Shown piece by piece: positions 26,096 through 34,861 of a DNA stretch of 64,000 nt. The translations under genes and the position numbers were made by a program. The stretch lies in contig OZ243040.1 of assembly GCA_965211995.1 (NCBI GenBank), positions 1,488,001-1,552,000 on the forward strand, in the 5' to 3' direction. Every line of letters starts with the position of its first letter. The stretch's first letter is position 1. The stretch comes from CAYFZO01 sp965211995. GTDB taxonomy: Bacteria > Pseudomonadota > Gammaproteobacteria > Poriferisulfidales > Oxydemutatoraceae. Below the pieces are notes generated by a model that saw nothing but the letters and a program-made list of their open reading frames with translations, was not told the DNA's origin and ran no database searches.

Positions 26096-26353
26096 TTTTC
26101 CGAGTACGTCCTCAAGTGCGGTCTTGTCCAGCAAGGTATCGGCCAGCAATCGCTTCAACTTCGCGTTTTCCGATTCCAGTTCCCGTAACCGCTTTGCTTC
26201 CGACACCTCCATGCCGCCGTACTTCGATTTCCACCGATAAAACGTGCCGTTGGCGATACCATGCTTGCGGACGACATCCTGCACCGGTATGCCAGCTTCA
26301 TACTCCTTGAGTATGCCTATGATTTTCTCTGTGCTGTATCGCTTGCCTTTCAT
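26087..26353 (-). CDS. IS3-family OrfA (helix-turn-helix)
   Basis: An 88-residue protein with the family helix-turn-helix (YSTEKIIGILKEYEAGIPVQ ... GIANGTFYRWKSKYGGMEV) and a leucine-zipper helix ending LLDKTALEDVLGKKW. It binds the inverted repeats and, by ribosomal -1 frameshifting at the A6G near its end, normally forms the OrfAB transposase. It is intact itself, though the downstream orfB is not. Confidence 0.88.
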   Translation of the reverse strand: MKGKRYSTEKIIGILKEYEAGIPVQDVVRKHGIANGTFYRWKSKYGGMEVSEAKRLRELESENAKLKRLLADTLLDKTALEDVLGKKW

Positions 26354-26404
26354 TATGAGACCTCCTTATGGTCGATTTTATCGGAAAAGTCTCTCTGAAA
26401 ATGG

Positions 26405-29400
26405 CTACCTTTTTGGGGGAAAGGTCAATTCAGCCAACTCCCTAAGTGTGATAGCAAAACGATGATAGCCTGCATTTTCAACCTCATTGGCCTTTTCTCT
26501 ATACTGATCAGCAAGTTTTCGATCTGGCTGTCCAGTTGGATCAACAATATGAGCCTCGCATGAGTCCTTGGCCCCTATAAAGAAACCTCTTCGCATATCT
26601 TCGGCATCTGTGGCATTGAATGCTTCGGCAACACCGTGATCAATCCATAGTCCTTGAGGGTCTGCCGGACTATGAACTAAAACTCGTCCTACGTGCTGAA
26701 GGGATATAGCAAGATGTCCTGATTCGCTACAAATATATTTGACTGTCTGCAACCATTCTCTAAATTTCTCTTGCGAAAAAGAATCACCATCTTGTATGCC
26801 CGGCGGCAGTCGCCACGCATAAAGTAGTTCCTGCGCAGATGTAGCAATATTTTTCTCGTTTTCACTAGGCTCCTGTCTTGGTTTCTTATCATTATTCGAA
26901 CGATAAAGGAGTTGGATAATTTCGCAGAAAAATTCTGGATTTGATGCAAGCCGATTTTGGAGAAATTTTGGTGAAGTTTCTTCTCCATAAGAACCATAAT
27001 ATGTCAATAAAGGTAAGTAGGCCCACTCCACTCGGAAAAGATCATCGGGATCAGTGTGAGGGTCTTCTTGCAATGCTTTTATTATCTCCTCTATGACATA
27101 AGTATCAATTTCACTCGAAGTTTCTTTTGAAGATGCGGCATCCAAAAGAGCCTTCACACTTTGAGATTTATCTAACGGACGTTTGGCGTTGAGCATTTGG
27201 TATAAGCAATTGATAGCAACCTCTGGACGTCCATGCTCGAGTAGCTTATCTATGGCACCACTAATATCTCCGCTTGTGTTGTGCGGTAACCCGTTGGCTC
27301 TGCTCCAGTACTCTATTTCTGATTCACCGAGCCAATCTATTGCTCTGCTCCATGCTTCGTCCGCAAATGGCAGATAGTTTAAAAAGCATGCAATTTGTAA
27401 TGCCGACCAACTTGATCTATCCAATCCATCTGCCCAAGACCAGCCGAGGCAACGATGACGGCTCCAGATATAGGCACCTATAAATCTCTTTAATCGCTCG
27501 TTATCAGTGACCAAAAATGCGGGAAGCAGGGCCGCATCATTAGCCGTATCCGCAACAACACCGAGGGAGTTGCCAACATTTCCTGGCGATTCAGCAGATT
27601 CTGCAAACTGAACCACTGCATCTATTCCACCATCATTCAAAATATATTTAATTGCCTTACTTCTGCGATTTTCAATCCTTTTCCTCTGTTCCTCCCAGTT
27701 GCCCTTTTTCTCGTAAAGTTTGGAATCATGCCCACTGAACAAAGTACGATATAAGTTCAATGGGTTTTGGGGAGCAAGTTTTTGGGCAATCAACTCTATT
27801 TTGAAAACATCGGCGACGTCCAGTGCCCATTTTGCACCTGAAAATCTCCTGTGTTTAGTGGAAAAATAAGTTAGATTTTCCCAAAGTTCCAAGCGTTCTT
27901 CCTCTGGCTTTTTAATGATCGCATCCGATGATAGGGTAGCAAGGATATTTTCGAAGGCAGGTTTCGGAAAACGGTTAAGATGATCGACAAGTTCGCTCAA
28001 TTTCTTAATGTCATCATTTGCTATTGAAACGGCAAGCTCTGCGTAAATGGAAATCTGCTCCAAATATTCTTCTTGGGTAACATTATCCTTCCAATTATCA
28101 GGAATTGTTGTACGCCATGAAGGTTTGTAGGTACCCATTGATGTTTGGTGTTGGCTTGGTAGCAAGCTGAGCAAAAGCTGCCATGCAACCGATGGATATT
28201 CCGCTACAAGCGTTTCTACCGCCACCTTCCGCTTGGCAATAGAAGCCGTAGTTTGTGGAAGCCACGGAAGTAAAATAGTTGCAAGGGAATTTGCAGGTCG
28301 ATTAGCCCAGTTACCTCCAGGGTCACGGGAAGCAAGACCGCCAAGGATCACACACGCTCTCACTAAATATATCTGTTCCCAAGCAAGAAGCTCCAGCGCC
28401 CATAACAAACCGGTGAGGTAATTCCTGCCTGTGATGCCATGGCCCTCCTCCGAGAAAAGTTTGTTGAATGGACAAGGTGATTCCCGCAACGCCGACTCGA
28501 CGGCGCTCAAGAACTCGCCAGGGGCCGCCTCTGCTAAAACAGGAAGAAGATTATTTAAACTTCCCCACAACACCCAGTCTGATGTGTTTAATATGTCTCG
28601 AACAGACAAAGTTGCAATAGTCTTTGGCTCGCTTTGTGTGCAATTAATCAGAACCTCTGGCTCACTACCAAGAAGCGCCAGACTTTCAGCCATGCCTTTC
28701 CGAAGATTGGGTGAATATAAAAACACCTTGCCATAAATGTTTGCGGCATAGCGTTCATTAGCAGGTAACTCAAATTGTGGATCACGCTCTGAAAGAATCG
28801 CGATAGCACATTCCTTAAAACTATTTAGATCGTTATCGAAAATTCTTGTGCCGAGTAATTCCCATAACGCTTTTCGTTTTTTAATACTCCATTTACCATT
28901 TTTCAAGGAAACAGGACTATCTGGTAATTGTAGAATTTCCCTTATTTTGCCAATCCAAATAGGGTAGTCCTGTACGAGTTGACAGATAATTTTACGATCA
29001 GATTCGTTGTTTTCATCCCATGAACCAAGGATACTTGCTATTGCAAGCTCTGGTGCATATTCGTGGTTATTCCAATCCGAATTCTGATCTAATGCATACT
29101 CTGCTGGAATAGTCTCGGCATCTCGTTGTTTGAAGATATCCTGCAAATCTTCCGGGAGACTCTCTCGTGTAATAGTGCCGGCATTTTTGTTGACGGACTG
29201 AACCTCATCAACAAGTCTAGACCATAAGTCCTGTACATTATTCTGTGAATATTGACCAATCAAAGAGTGAAGTAGCGATAAAGTGCTTCCTGCTTTTGCA
29301 TCAAGATCGTAGCCAAGAATGTGAAAATGCTTCAGGAATTCAAAAAGGACGTCATCGGTAACCGGATTGCCACCATTAGCATTATTCAGATGTGCTCTGA

Positions 29401-29914
29401 ATGCCTGTAACTTGGTTTGTTTCCCTCGACTACTGAAACGAGTAAGATTTACTTTATTGATAAATTCACCGGAATCTGCCGAACTCCTTGCCCATTCCAG
29501 AATTGGTCTCACATCGTTCACGTCGGTTGTACTTAGCGGGCCAGTGATGAGTGCGATTACATCTTTTTTCTTGGAAAAACCATCAAGGTTATTAAAATCA
29601 TTCCACGCCGCCTGAATAACTTCTCCGAACACTGTGTCACTTTCGGTAATACTAATAGAATGTTTGATCTGAGCAAGCATCTTCCGCTCCTGACCGCTAC
29701 TTGGCTCATCGGTGAAAACAATCAGATCATCAGTATCGTACCGGGCACATTTTCCCTGTAACTTAATTTTTTTTATCCGGCAACGTGGCAAGCAAGGAGC
29801 AAAACCTCCGGTAAGCATAAGCGCAACAAATGTAGCCTGAACGCATATTTCGAAATGCCAACCCCCTCCCCCGGTAGAAAAGGGGTTACTTAGTTGTGCG
29901 CCTGCTTTTTTCAC
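26405..29914 (-). CDS. Large putative nuclease with alpha-helical C-terminal region, inside the type I operon
   Basis: A 1169-residue protein with no family name I can give. The N-terminal 200 residues start NPFSTGGGGWHFEICVQATF and have a PD-(D/E)xK-like arrangement: E22, D62-D63 (YDTDDLIVF) and the strand LAQIKHS with Q82-x-K84, as in Cap4/DUF4297-type nucleases that use QxK. Then come VIALITGPLS and FLKHFHILGYDLD. The remaining 900 residues are helical, tryptophan-rich and without a visible P-loop, suggesting a HEAT/TPR-like sensor array. The ATG overlaps the hsdS stop as ATGA, so it is co-translated with the type I system. Its last residues (TFPPKR) are supplied by the inverted repeat of the adjacent IS, so the true C-terminus is altered. 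A stand-alone or accessory anti-phage effector is inference. Confidence 0.7.
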   Translation of the reverse strand: MKKAGAQLSNPFSTGGGGWHFEICVQATFVALMLTGGFAPCLPRCRIKKIKLQGKCARYDTDDLIVFTDEPSSGQERKMLAQIKHSISITESDTVFGEVIQAAWNDFNNLDGFSKKKDVIALITGPLSTTDVNDVRPILEWARSSADSGEFINKVNLTRFSSRGKQTKLQAFRAHLNNANGGNPVTDDVLFEFLKHFHILGYDLDAKAGSTLSLLHSLIGQYSQNNVQDLWSRLVDEVQSVNKNAGTITRESLPEDLQDIFKQRDAETIPAEYALDQNSDWNNHEYAPELAIASILGSWDENNESDRKIICQLVQDYPIWIGKIREILQLPDSPVSLKNGKWSIKKRKALWELLGTRIFDNDLNSFKECAIAILSERDPQFELPANERYAANIYGKVFLYSPNLRKGMAESLALLGSEPEVLINCTQSEPKTIATLSVRDILNTSDWVLWGSLNNLLPVLAEAAPGEFLSAVESALRESPCPFNKLFSEEGHGITGRNYLTGLLWALELLAWEQIYLVRACVILGGLASRDPGGNWANRPANSLATILLPWLPQTTASIAKRKVAVETLVAEYPSVAWQLLLSLLPSQHQTSMGTYKPSWRTTIPDNWKDNVTQEEYLEQISIYAELAVSIANDDIKKLSELVDHLNRFPKPAFENILATLSSDAIIKKPEEERLELWENLTYFSTKHRRFSGAKWALDVADVFKIELIAQKLAPQNPLNLYRTLFSGHDSKLYEKKGNWEEQRKRIENRRSKAIKYILNDGGIDAVVQFAESAESPGNVGNSLGVVADTANDAALLPAFLVTDNERLKRFIGAYIWSRHRCLGWSWADGLDRSSWSALQIACFLNYLPFADEAWSRAIDWLGESEIEYWSRANGLPHNTSGDISGAIDKLLEHGRPEVAINCLYQMLNAKRPLDKSQSVKALLDAASSKETSSEIDTYVIEEIIKALQEDPHTDPDDLFRVEWAYLPLLTYYGSYGEETSPKFLQNRLASNPEFFCEIIQLLYRSNNDKKPRQEPSENEKNIATSAQELLYAWRLPPGIQDGDSFSQEKFREWLQTVKYICSESGHLAISLQHVGRVLVHSPADPQGLWIDHGVAEAFNATDAEDMRRGFFIGAKDSCEAHIVDPTGQPDRKLADQYREKANEVENAGYHRFAITLRELAELTFPPKR

Positions 29915-31098
29915 ATTGCCACCTTTCCATCCATCAGTCGCGGCAGAAGTAAGTCACGAGACTGATATAAAGAAAGATTCTGTAAATTTAGTGTTTTTAT
30001 TTGAGAGAAAACTGACTTAACTTCTTTACGAAAAGCATTTAGTAACAGTTTGGGGGGCTCAAGATACTCAACTGCATTAACGATTTCTTTATTAATGTGT
30101 TGCTGAGCCCCTCCGGTTGCGTGATTTATGATCTTCTTAATTTCATGGACGAGAAAAAGATAGAGCCACTCGTTCTGAAAACCTTCTGTATCAAAAATCC
30201 CGACTACAGACTGATTCGCGGAGCACTCAATTTCAAGCCGGCTTACCTGACCAAGTGTGGCGCCTGTGATTGCTAGAACAGTCGCACCAGCAGGCATCAA
30301 CTTGGCCGCTGACTTAGCTAGACCTTCCTCAGAAATAAACTCAGTAGCCTCAAGTATTCGCATTTTATTCACTTCCCCTGAATTGATCCAAGGCACATCC
30401 CCATCCCAGAATTCGGACTTCTTTCGGGAGGGTGTTCCACCTAATACTATTTGAAAACGCTCGCCAAGCAGTTTCCACTCCCACCCCTCCGGTACGCCGT
30501 CGGTGATGGGGGTGTGTTCGTGGCCGGGAAAGCGTAGGTAGACGAACCACTCTTTGTAGAGTAGCCGTGCTGACTGTTCTAGTAACTGTATTCTTCGTCG
30601 ATTGTTTTCGATTAGGTCATCGTAGGCGGAGAGGATAGAAGTAATACGGATTTGATCAGCAAACGAGGGCATATTGACATTGACGATGCGCAAGTTTTTC
30701 TGTGATAACTTAGGTTGTGCGGCACCTGTTACATAACCCGTTAAGTTCATTGAGTTAAGTAATATGTTAATGAAGTAGTTGATTGAGACTCCCTCTTTCG
30801 CACAAACTATATGAGCATGATTATTGACCCAAAATTTCCCTTTGGCAATCTGAGCAATTGGTTGATTACGAGTAATTAGATTAGCCCCATCCTCCGCAAT
30901 CAAAACGTACTCTCCTTCGAAGATGTAGTCATTGACGTAGTCAATTACTCCTTGTGCACCGTAATAGGGGTAATCACCTTGGATTTTCTCACGTTCCAAA
31001 GTGCTAATAGGTATCCGCATATGGTCAAAAAAGTTGACTATATCCTCGAACCTATGTGTGTTCATCCTCATGCCACAACTCCTCAAAGTTCTGTTCAA
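29911..31098 (-). CDS. hsdS: Type I restriction specificity subunit
   Basis: HsdS recognises the bipartite DNA target of the type I complex. The 395-residue protein shows two target-recognition domains separated by conserved helices: the first with PYYGAQGVIDYVNDYIFEGE and the linker QIRITSILSAYDDLIENNRR, the second with GWEWKLLGERFQIVLGGTPS and GGAQQHINKEIVNAVEYLEP, ending with a second conserved helix and LLLPRLMDGKVAM. The family signature starts near MRMNTHRFEDIVNFFDHM, so an ATG 9-11 codons inside the annotated frame may be the true start. The stop overlaps the start of the large nuclease gene. The target sequence cannot be deduced. Confidence 0.93.
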   Translation of the reverse strand: MNRTLRSCGMRMNTHRFEDIVNFFDHMRIPISTLEREKIQGDYPYYGAQGVIDYVNDYIFEGEYVLIAEDGANLITRNQPIAQIAKGKFWVNNHAHIVCAKEGVSINYFINILLNSMNLTGYVTGAAQPKLSQKNLRIVNVNMPSFADQIRITSILSAYDDLIENNRRRIQLLEQSARLLYKEWFVYLRFPGHEHTPITDGVPEGWEWKLLGERFQIVLGGTPSRKKSEFWDGDVPWINSGEVNKMRILEATEFISEEGLAKSAAKLMPAGATVLAITGATLGQVSRLEIECSANQSVVGIFDTEGFQNEWLYLFLVHEIKKIINHATGGAQQHINKEIVNAVEYLEPPKLLLNAFRKEVKSVFSQIKTLNLQNLSLYQSRDLLLPRLMDGKVAM

Positions 31099-31179
31099 TG
31101 TTCGTCACAGGCATAGCCGTTTTAGCATTCAGAGCATTGTTCTCTACGGTCAACCTTCTCGCTTCATCTCTGATTATGT

Positions 31180-31368
31180 TCAAATATCCTCATACATCGC
31201 CGGATCCGGGGGGATGTGCACGACCTTGCCGTCGCGCATGATGACAACTTTAGTGCCTGTCTGGTGGGCAATTCTGTGAGCCTGTTTAGTTGCGCGGAGG
31301 AGAGCGGGCATGACTCCTTGCATATCCGGATCATCCAGGATTGAAGTGCGCTTGGTTTGTTTTTTCAT
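31180..31368 (-). CDS. Small partner (likely antitoxin) of the zeta-type kinase
   Basis: A 62-residue protein, MKKQTKRTSILDDPDMQGVM at the start and RIAHQTGTKVVIMRDGKVVH near the end, a plan often seen in short genes next to zeta-like P-loop proteins. Its ATG overlaps the stop of the zeta gene as ATGA, giving a toxin-then-antitoxin order. There is no DNA-binding motif. An 81-bp gap separates it from hsdS. Antitoxin role is inferred from size and position. Confidence 0.65.
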   Translation of the reverse strand: MKKQTKRTSILDDPDMQGVMPALLRATKQAHRIAHQTGTKVVIMRDGKVVHIPPDPAMYEDI

Positions 31369-31889
31369 GGGTTTTCTCCTTTCTTGATCAGGATCGGAAT
31401 GACACCGCTGTTATTGATGAGTTGCCAATAGTTTACGCAATGGCGATAGATGTTTTCAAAGTTTTTCAGCCCGCCGGCAAAGCGGCGGCGTATAACGGCC
31501 TCGGGAACGTCGTGCCCGCCTTGCGCCACACGCCATTTAACGCGATCAATCGCTCCCTCCAGTGTGGCAAGCGACAGGAAAATCAGTTTGACTTTATAGC
31601 CATCGGCACGCCATTTTTCTATCTTTTTCACGTACCCTCGCCCCGCAAGCGTTGTTTCAAAAGCAAAACTTTCACCCTTGTTTGCGTAGTCATCAATTTC
31701 TTGCAACATCAGGCGTCCGGCACGGACGGCGATGGCTTCCGGGAGGAAAGGAGACAGCCCTTCCGCGATGAGGTCTGCGTTGATAAAAATAGAACAGCCG
31801 GATTCTTTGGGCAGGAATTCCCGTGCGAACGTCGTTTTACCCGCGCCATTGGGGCCGGCGAGAATGATGATTTTCTTTTCGTCTCTCAT
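31365..31889 (-). CDS. Zeta-toxin-like P-loop kinase
   Basis: A 174-residue protein of the zeta/AAA_33 group. It starts MRDEKKIIILAGPNGAGKTT, with the Walker A motif, and continues with NADLIAEGLSPFLPE (substrate-binding aspartate region), FAFETTLAGRGYVKKIEKW and RVAQGGHDVPEAVIRRRFAG (arginine lid). Zeta toxins phosphorylate UDP-N-acetylglucosamine and block cell-wall synthesis; this short chromosomal branch is often annotated but little tested. Start overlaps the hsdM stop, and stop overlaps the small partner's start, so the whole hsdM-zeta-partner-hsdS row is probably one transcript. Confidence 0.85.
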   Translation of the reverse strand: MRDEKKIIILAGPNGAGKTTFAREFLPKESGCSIFINADLIAEGLSPFLPEAIAVRAGRLMLQEIDDYANKGESFAFETTLAGRGYVKKIEKWRADGYKVKLIFLSLATLEGAIDRVKWRVAQGGHDVPEAVIRRRFAGGLKNFENIYRHCVNYWQLINNSGVIPILIKKGENP

Positions 31890-34036
31890 ATCCCCAACTC
31901 CTCAAAATTCTTCTCAATGGCCTCCGCCAGCGCAGTCGCCTCGGTGTTGAGTTCTTTCAATTCGGTGTGAATCTCGCGCATGGTTTCCTCAAAATCAAAG
32001 TTTTCGTCTTCTTCCTCCGGCGCGACGCCGACGTAGCGGCCGGGGGTCAGGCTCCAGTCGTTTGCTGCAATCTCCTTGCGGTCAACCAGTTTGACCAGCC
32101 CTTCCACGTCGCGCAGTTCGGCGTCGGGGAAACGCTCGGTAAGCCAGCAAGCCTGCTTCCAAAAATAGCGGACTTGCCGAAGCGGTGCCCATCCGTCCGC
32201 CGACAGGCTTGCGTCTTGCCTTGTGAGGTTTTGACGCGCTTTATCAGCGGCCTTGCGGGCGCGGGCGACTTCCTTGCCAACCCGGGCACCATTGGTCTTC
32301 GCGGACTTTTCGCAGGTTTCGACAAGGCGCGAAGCAAGTTTGTAGAGCAGGTCGGTTTGCTTGATCAAGTCACGGCTTGACTCGGCCAGTGGCGCAAGAT
32401 TGCCAACGGCTTTCTTCAATACGCCATTGGTGGTTTTTCGTTTCTTCTGCGCTGCCTTTTGCTTGGCGACAGCCTGCTTGAACGTCTTGATGTCGGCGTC
32501 GAAAATGGATAAGGCATCGGCTATTTCCTTTTGTAATTCGACGAGCGCGGCATCCTTGGACAGCGGTTTCAGGAATGGTTCCAGGGAGTCGATCAGAACA
32601 GTCAGTGCGGTGGCAAAATCCAGCAACGGTCGGGGGGTCTCCCCCTTCCTTTTCTCAGCGCTGAGGCAACTCGCGGCTGCATCAAGCGTGCGCCGGCAAT
32701 AACCGGACACAAGGTCGAGATATTTTTCGGTCTGACCGCGATAAAGCCAAACGATGGCCAGCAGGTTCTGCTGCTGCTCCGGGCTGAAGTCATAGATCTT
32801 GCGCGTAACCTTTCGGTACACGTTACGCGCATCAATCATCAGCACCTTGTCACGATGCTTCTTCGGCTTGGCGCGATTGAAGAACCATAACTCGCAGGGC
32901 ACGGTGCGGGTGTAGAAGAAGTTGGAGCGAATCGCGATCATGGCGTCCACGTCGCCGCTCTCCACCAGTTTCTGCCGCACCTTTGCTTCGCCGCCGCCGG
33001 CGCTGGAGGCCTGGGATGACATGACAAAACCGGCGCGTCCTTTGGCATTCAAGTAACTATAAAAGTAACTGACCCAGACGTAGTTGCCGTTGCTGACCTT
33101 GTCTTTTTTGTTGACGCCGGGCAGACCGAACGGCAGGCGCGGGTCGGTTTTGACCTTGTCCGCGTCAATCTCGTCCACGTTGAACGGGGGATTGGCCATG
33201 ACGAAATCGGCTTTGCCGCGCAGATTGTGCGGGTCTTCGTAGTAGGTGATGGCTTTCTGAATATCCCCCTCCAGGCCGTGGACGGCGAGGTTCATTTTGG
33301 CAAGGCGAATGGTGGTGGCGTTCTTCTCCAGGCCGCGGAACGTGAGCCGGTCGGTTGGGTTTTGACCGTGCTCCTCGACGATGCGCGCGCTCTGCACAAA
33401 CATACCGCCGGAGCCGCAGGCCGGATCGAGCACCGTGCCGCCCTCCGGATCCAGCGCGTGGGCGATCAGTGACACCAGTGAAACGGGTGTGAAGAATTCG
33501 CCGCCGTCGTGGGCTTTCTGATCGGCGAACTGGGTCAGGAAGTATTCGTAGATGCGGCCGAAGACGTCGCCCGACACCTTCTTCAACTCATCGGGATTGA
33601 GCGTGCGCAGCAACTGGCCGAGAACGTCGTTGCTCAATTCCTGATATTCGCTCTTGGGCAGGATACCGCGCAAGTTGCTGTAGTCCTTCTCAATGGATTC
33701 CATCGCCTCAATGATGGCCTTGGCGCGGTCCTTGCCACCGGGTAACGCCACCAGATAGTCAAACTTTGCCTTGGACCGGAGAAAGATTGCGCCTCGTTGG
33801 GAGAAGTCCGCCTTAGTCAACGCCCGGGTTTTACCACCACGGGTGGCACGGGTGGACAGTGTCTTCTCAATCCCGCTTTTGACGGCCAGGTAGCGGCTGT
33901 AAGCGTGGCGCAGGAAAACCAGCCCCATGACGGGCAGGAAATATTCGTTGCTGGCGTAGTTGGAATTGGCACGCAGGGTATCCGCCGCGCCCCAAAGCCT
34001 CCTCTCAATTGCCTCAATGTGTTCGAGTTGCGCCAT
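31886..34036 (-). CDS. hsdM: Type I restriction-modification methyltransferase subunit
   Basis: HsdM methylates adenine at the target chosen by HsdS and forms the core of the restriction complex. The 716-residue product has the N-terminal HsdM_N helical domain (IEAIERRLWGAADTLRANSN), then the N6_Mtase domain with HDGGEFFTPVSLVSLIAHAL, SAM motif LDPACGSGGMFVQSARIVEE near residue 205 and catalytic NPPFNVDEIDADKV near residue 283. A long lysine-rich helical C-terminus follows and ends PGRYVGVAPEEEDENFDFEE, a common HsdM tail. It is the first gene of the minus-strand array, with about 120 bp upstream for its promoter. Confidence 0.95.
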   Translation of the reverse strand: MAQLEHIEAIERRLWGAADTLRANSNYASNEYFLPVMGLVFLRHAYSRYLAVKSGIEKTLSTRATRGGKTRALTKADFSQRGAIFLRSKAKFDYLVALPGGKDRAKAIIEAMESIEKDYSNLRGILPKSEYQELSNDVLGQLLRTLNPDELKKVSGDVFGRIYEYFLTQFADQKAHDGGEFFTPVSLVSLIAHALDPEGGTVLDPACGSGGMFVQSARIVEEHGQNPTDRLTFRGLEKNATTIRLAKMNLAVHGLEGDIQKAITYYEDPHNLRGKADFVMANPPFNVDEIDADKVKTDPRLPFGLPGVNKKDKVSNGNYVWVSYFYSYLNAKGRAGFVMSSQASSAGGGEAKVRQKLVESGDVDAMIAIRSNFFYTRTVPCELWFFNRAKPKKHRDKVLMIDARNVYRKVTRKIYDFSPEQQQNLLAIVWLYRGQTEKYLDLVSGYCRRTLDAAASCLSAEKRKGETPRPLLDFATALTVLIDSLEPFLKPLSKDAALVELQKEIADALSIFDADIKTFKQAVAKQKAAQKKRKTTNGVLKKAVGNLAPLAESSRDLIKQTDLLYKLASRLVETCEKSAKTNGARVGKEVARARKAADKARQNLTRQDASLSADGWAPLRQVRYFWKQACWLTERFPDAELRDVEGLVKLVDRKEIAANDWSLTPGRYVGVAPEEEDENFDFEETMREIHTELKELNTEATALAEAIEKNFEELGI

Positions 34037-34132
34037 TGTCAGCCGTCAATCCCCATCATCGCACGAAGATAACGGGCGTCAGGGTTGAATTTTCCACTTT
34101 GCGACACTCAACCGAAGATTTCCCTTTGAACC

Positions 34133-34149
34133 GTTGCATTTTTTGCAAC
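34133..34149. promoter_or_regulatory. Palindrome upstream of hsdM, possible operator
   Basis: GTTGCA and TGCAAC flank a T5 loop, and another GTTGCAA follows directly at 34151. The site lies about 100 bp upstream of hsdM and just beyond the end of the macrodomain gene. It could be an operator for the restriction operon or a weak hairpin ending the macrodomain transcript. Confidence 0.3.
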
Positions 34150-34159
34150 AGTTGCAATT

Positions 34160-34711
34160 CTATAAAGGCCAGCGGCACATTAAACCGCCGAGTGTAGCCT
34201 TTCCGGGAAGCCTGCTTGGAGCCTTGCGCTTATGCGCCTCCCTGCCAGATTCCGGTACGCCCTGCGGTTCATAGATAACGATCTGAACATCGTTGAGATT
34301 CCGCAAAGCCGCTTCCATCCGGGGACGAACCTGCGACCAGGCCAAGCCACCCAAGCCGCTGCCCAGCGGTGGAATAGCGATTGAGCGAATTTTACGCTGC
34401 CTGAGCTCCTCGACCAACGCACATAAACCGGATTCAATGTCCTCCATCCGGCTTGCTTCGCGCCAATGCCGTTTGGTGGGAAAGTTGATGATGTATCGGG
34501 GATTGGATAACTCGCCGGTCTCAAACACAAACATCCTCCCGGGTCGCACTTCCTCACGCTTGCAAGTGGCGGCGTAGGCCTTGAAGTTCTCCGGGAAAGC
34601 GTTCTTGAATTGAAGCGCGATGCCGCGCCCCATGACACCGATGCAATTAACCGTGTTGACCAATGCTTCGGCATCTTCGGCAAGAAGATCGCCTGTCTTG
34701 AATTGAATCAT
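34160..34711 (-). CDS. DarG-like macrodomain protein, C-terminally truncated and without DarT
   Basis: The N-terminal 155 residues are a DarG macrodomain: TGDLLAEDAEALVNTVNCIG, the loop GVMGRGIALQFKNAFPENFK and SIAIPPLGSGLGGLAWSQVR. DarG removes ADP-ribose that the toxin DarT places on thymidine in DNA. Full DarG has a second DarT-binding domain of about 190 residues. Here the frame ends at residue 183, just after PGKATLGGLMCRWPL, where that domain would begin. The 127 bp upstream contain no darT, which normally precedes darG. It is therefore an orphan hydrolase domain: a relic, or a stand-alone protector against DarT of phage or competitors. Confidence 0.85.
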   Translation of the reverse strand: MIQFKTGDLLAEDAEALVNTVNCIGVMGRGIALQFKNAFPENFKAYAATCKREEVRPGRMFVFETGELSNPRYIINFPTKRHWREASRMEDIESGLCALVEELRQRKIRSIAIPPLGSGLGGLAWSQVRPRMEAALRNLNDVQIVIYEPQGVPESGREAHKRKAPSRLPGKATLGGLMCRWPL

Positions 34712-34861
34712 AATGTTTATAATCCGGCAATCTGATTATGATACATTGGAAATTCCGAAGGCGGCGGCGTATCCGCCGAAATGCGCCAAGCGGGCGGCGA
34801 AAACAGCAATCAGGCAGAGTAAACAACCCGCGATAAATTGACCGAAGAAGGAAGGGCACTA

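Larger units (their letters stand above)
25225..26427 (-). mobile_element. IS3-family insertion sequence (IS407-like), 1203 bp, defective
   Basis: The ends are imperfect inverted repeats. Both begin TGACCTTTCCCC, and similarity continues through GGTAGCC and GAGAGAC. Inside are orfA and orfB in overlapping frames with an A6G slippery site, the arrangement of the IS3 family; the protein patterns resemble the IS407 group. No target-site duplication is visible: the four flanking bases are GCTG on the left and ATTC on the right. This suggests that one flank was deleted or recombined after insertion. The left neighbour is a cut transposase remnant, the right neighbour the 3' end of the large nuclease gene. 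Confidence 0.85.

Noticed and set aside
26405..29914. Avs-type (STAND NTPase) identity for the large nuclease
   Set aside because: No Walker A or B motif could be found between the nuclease-like N-terminus and the helical region.
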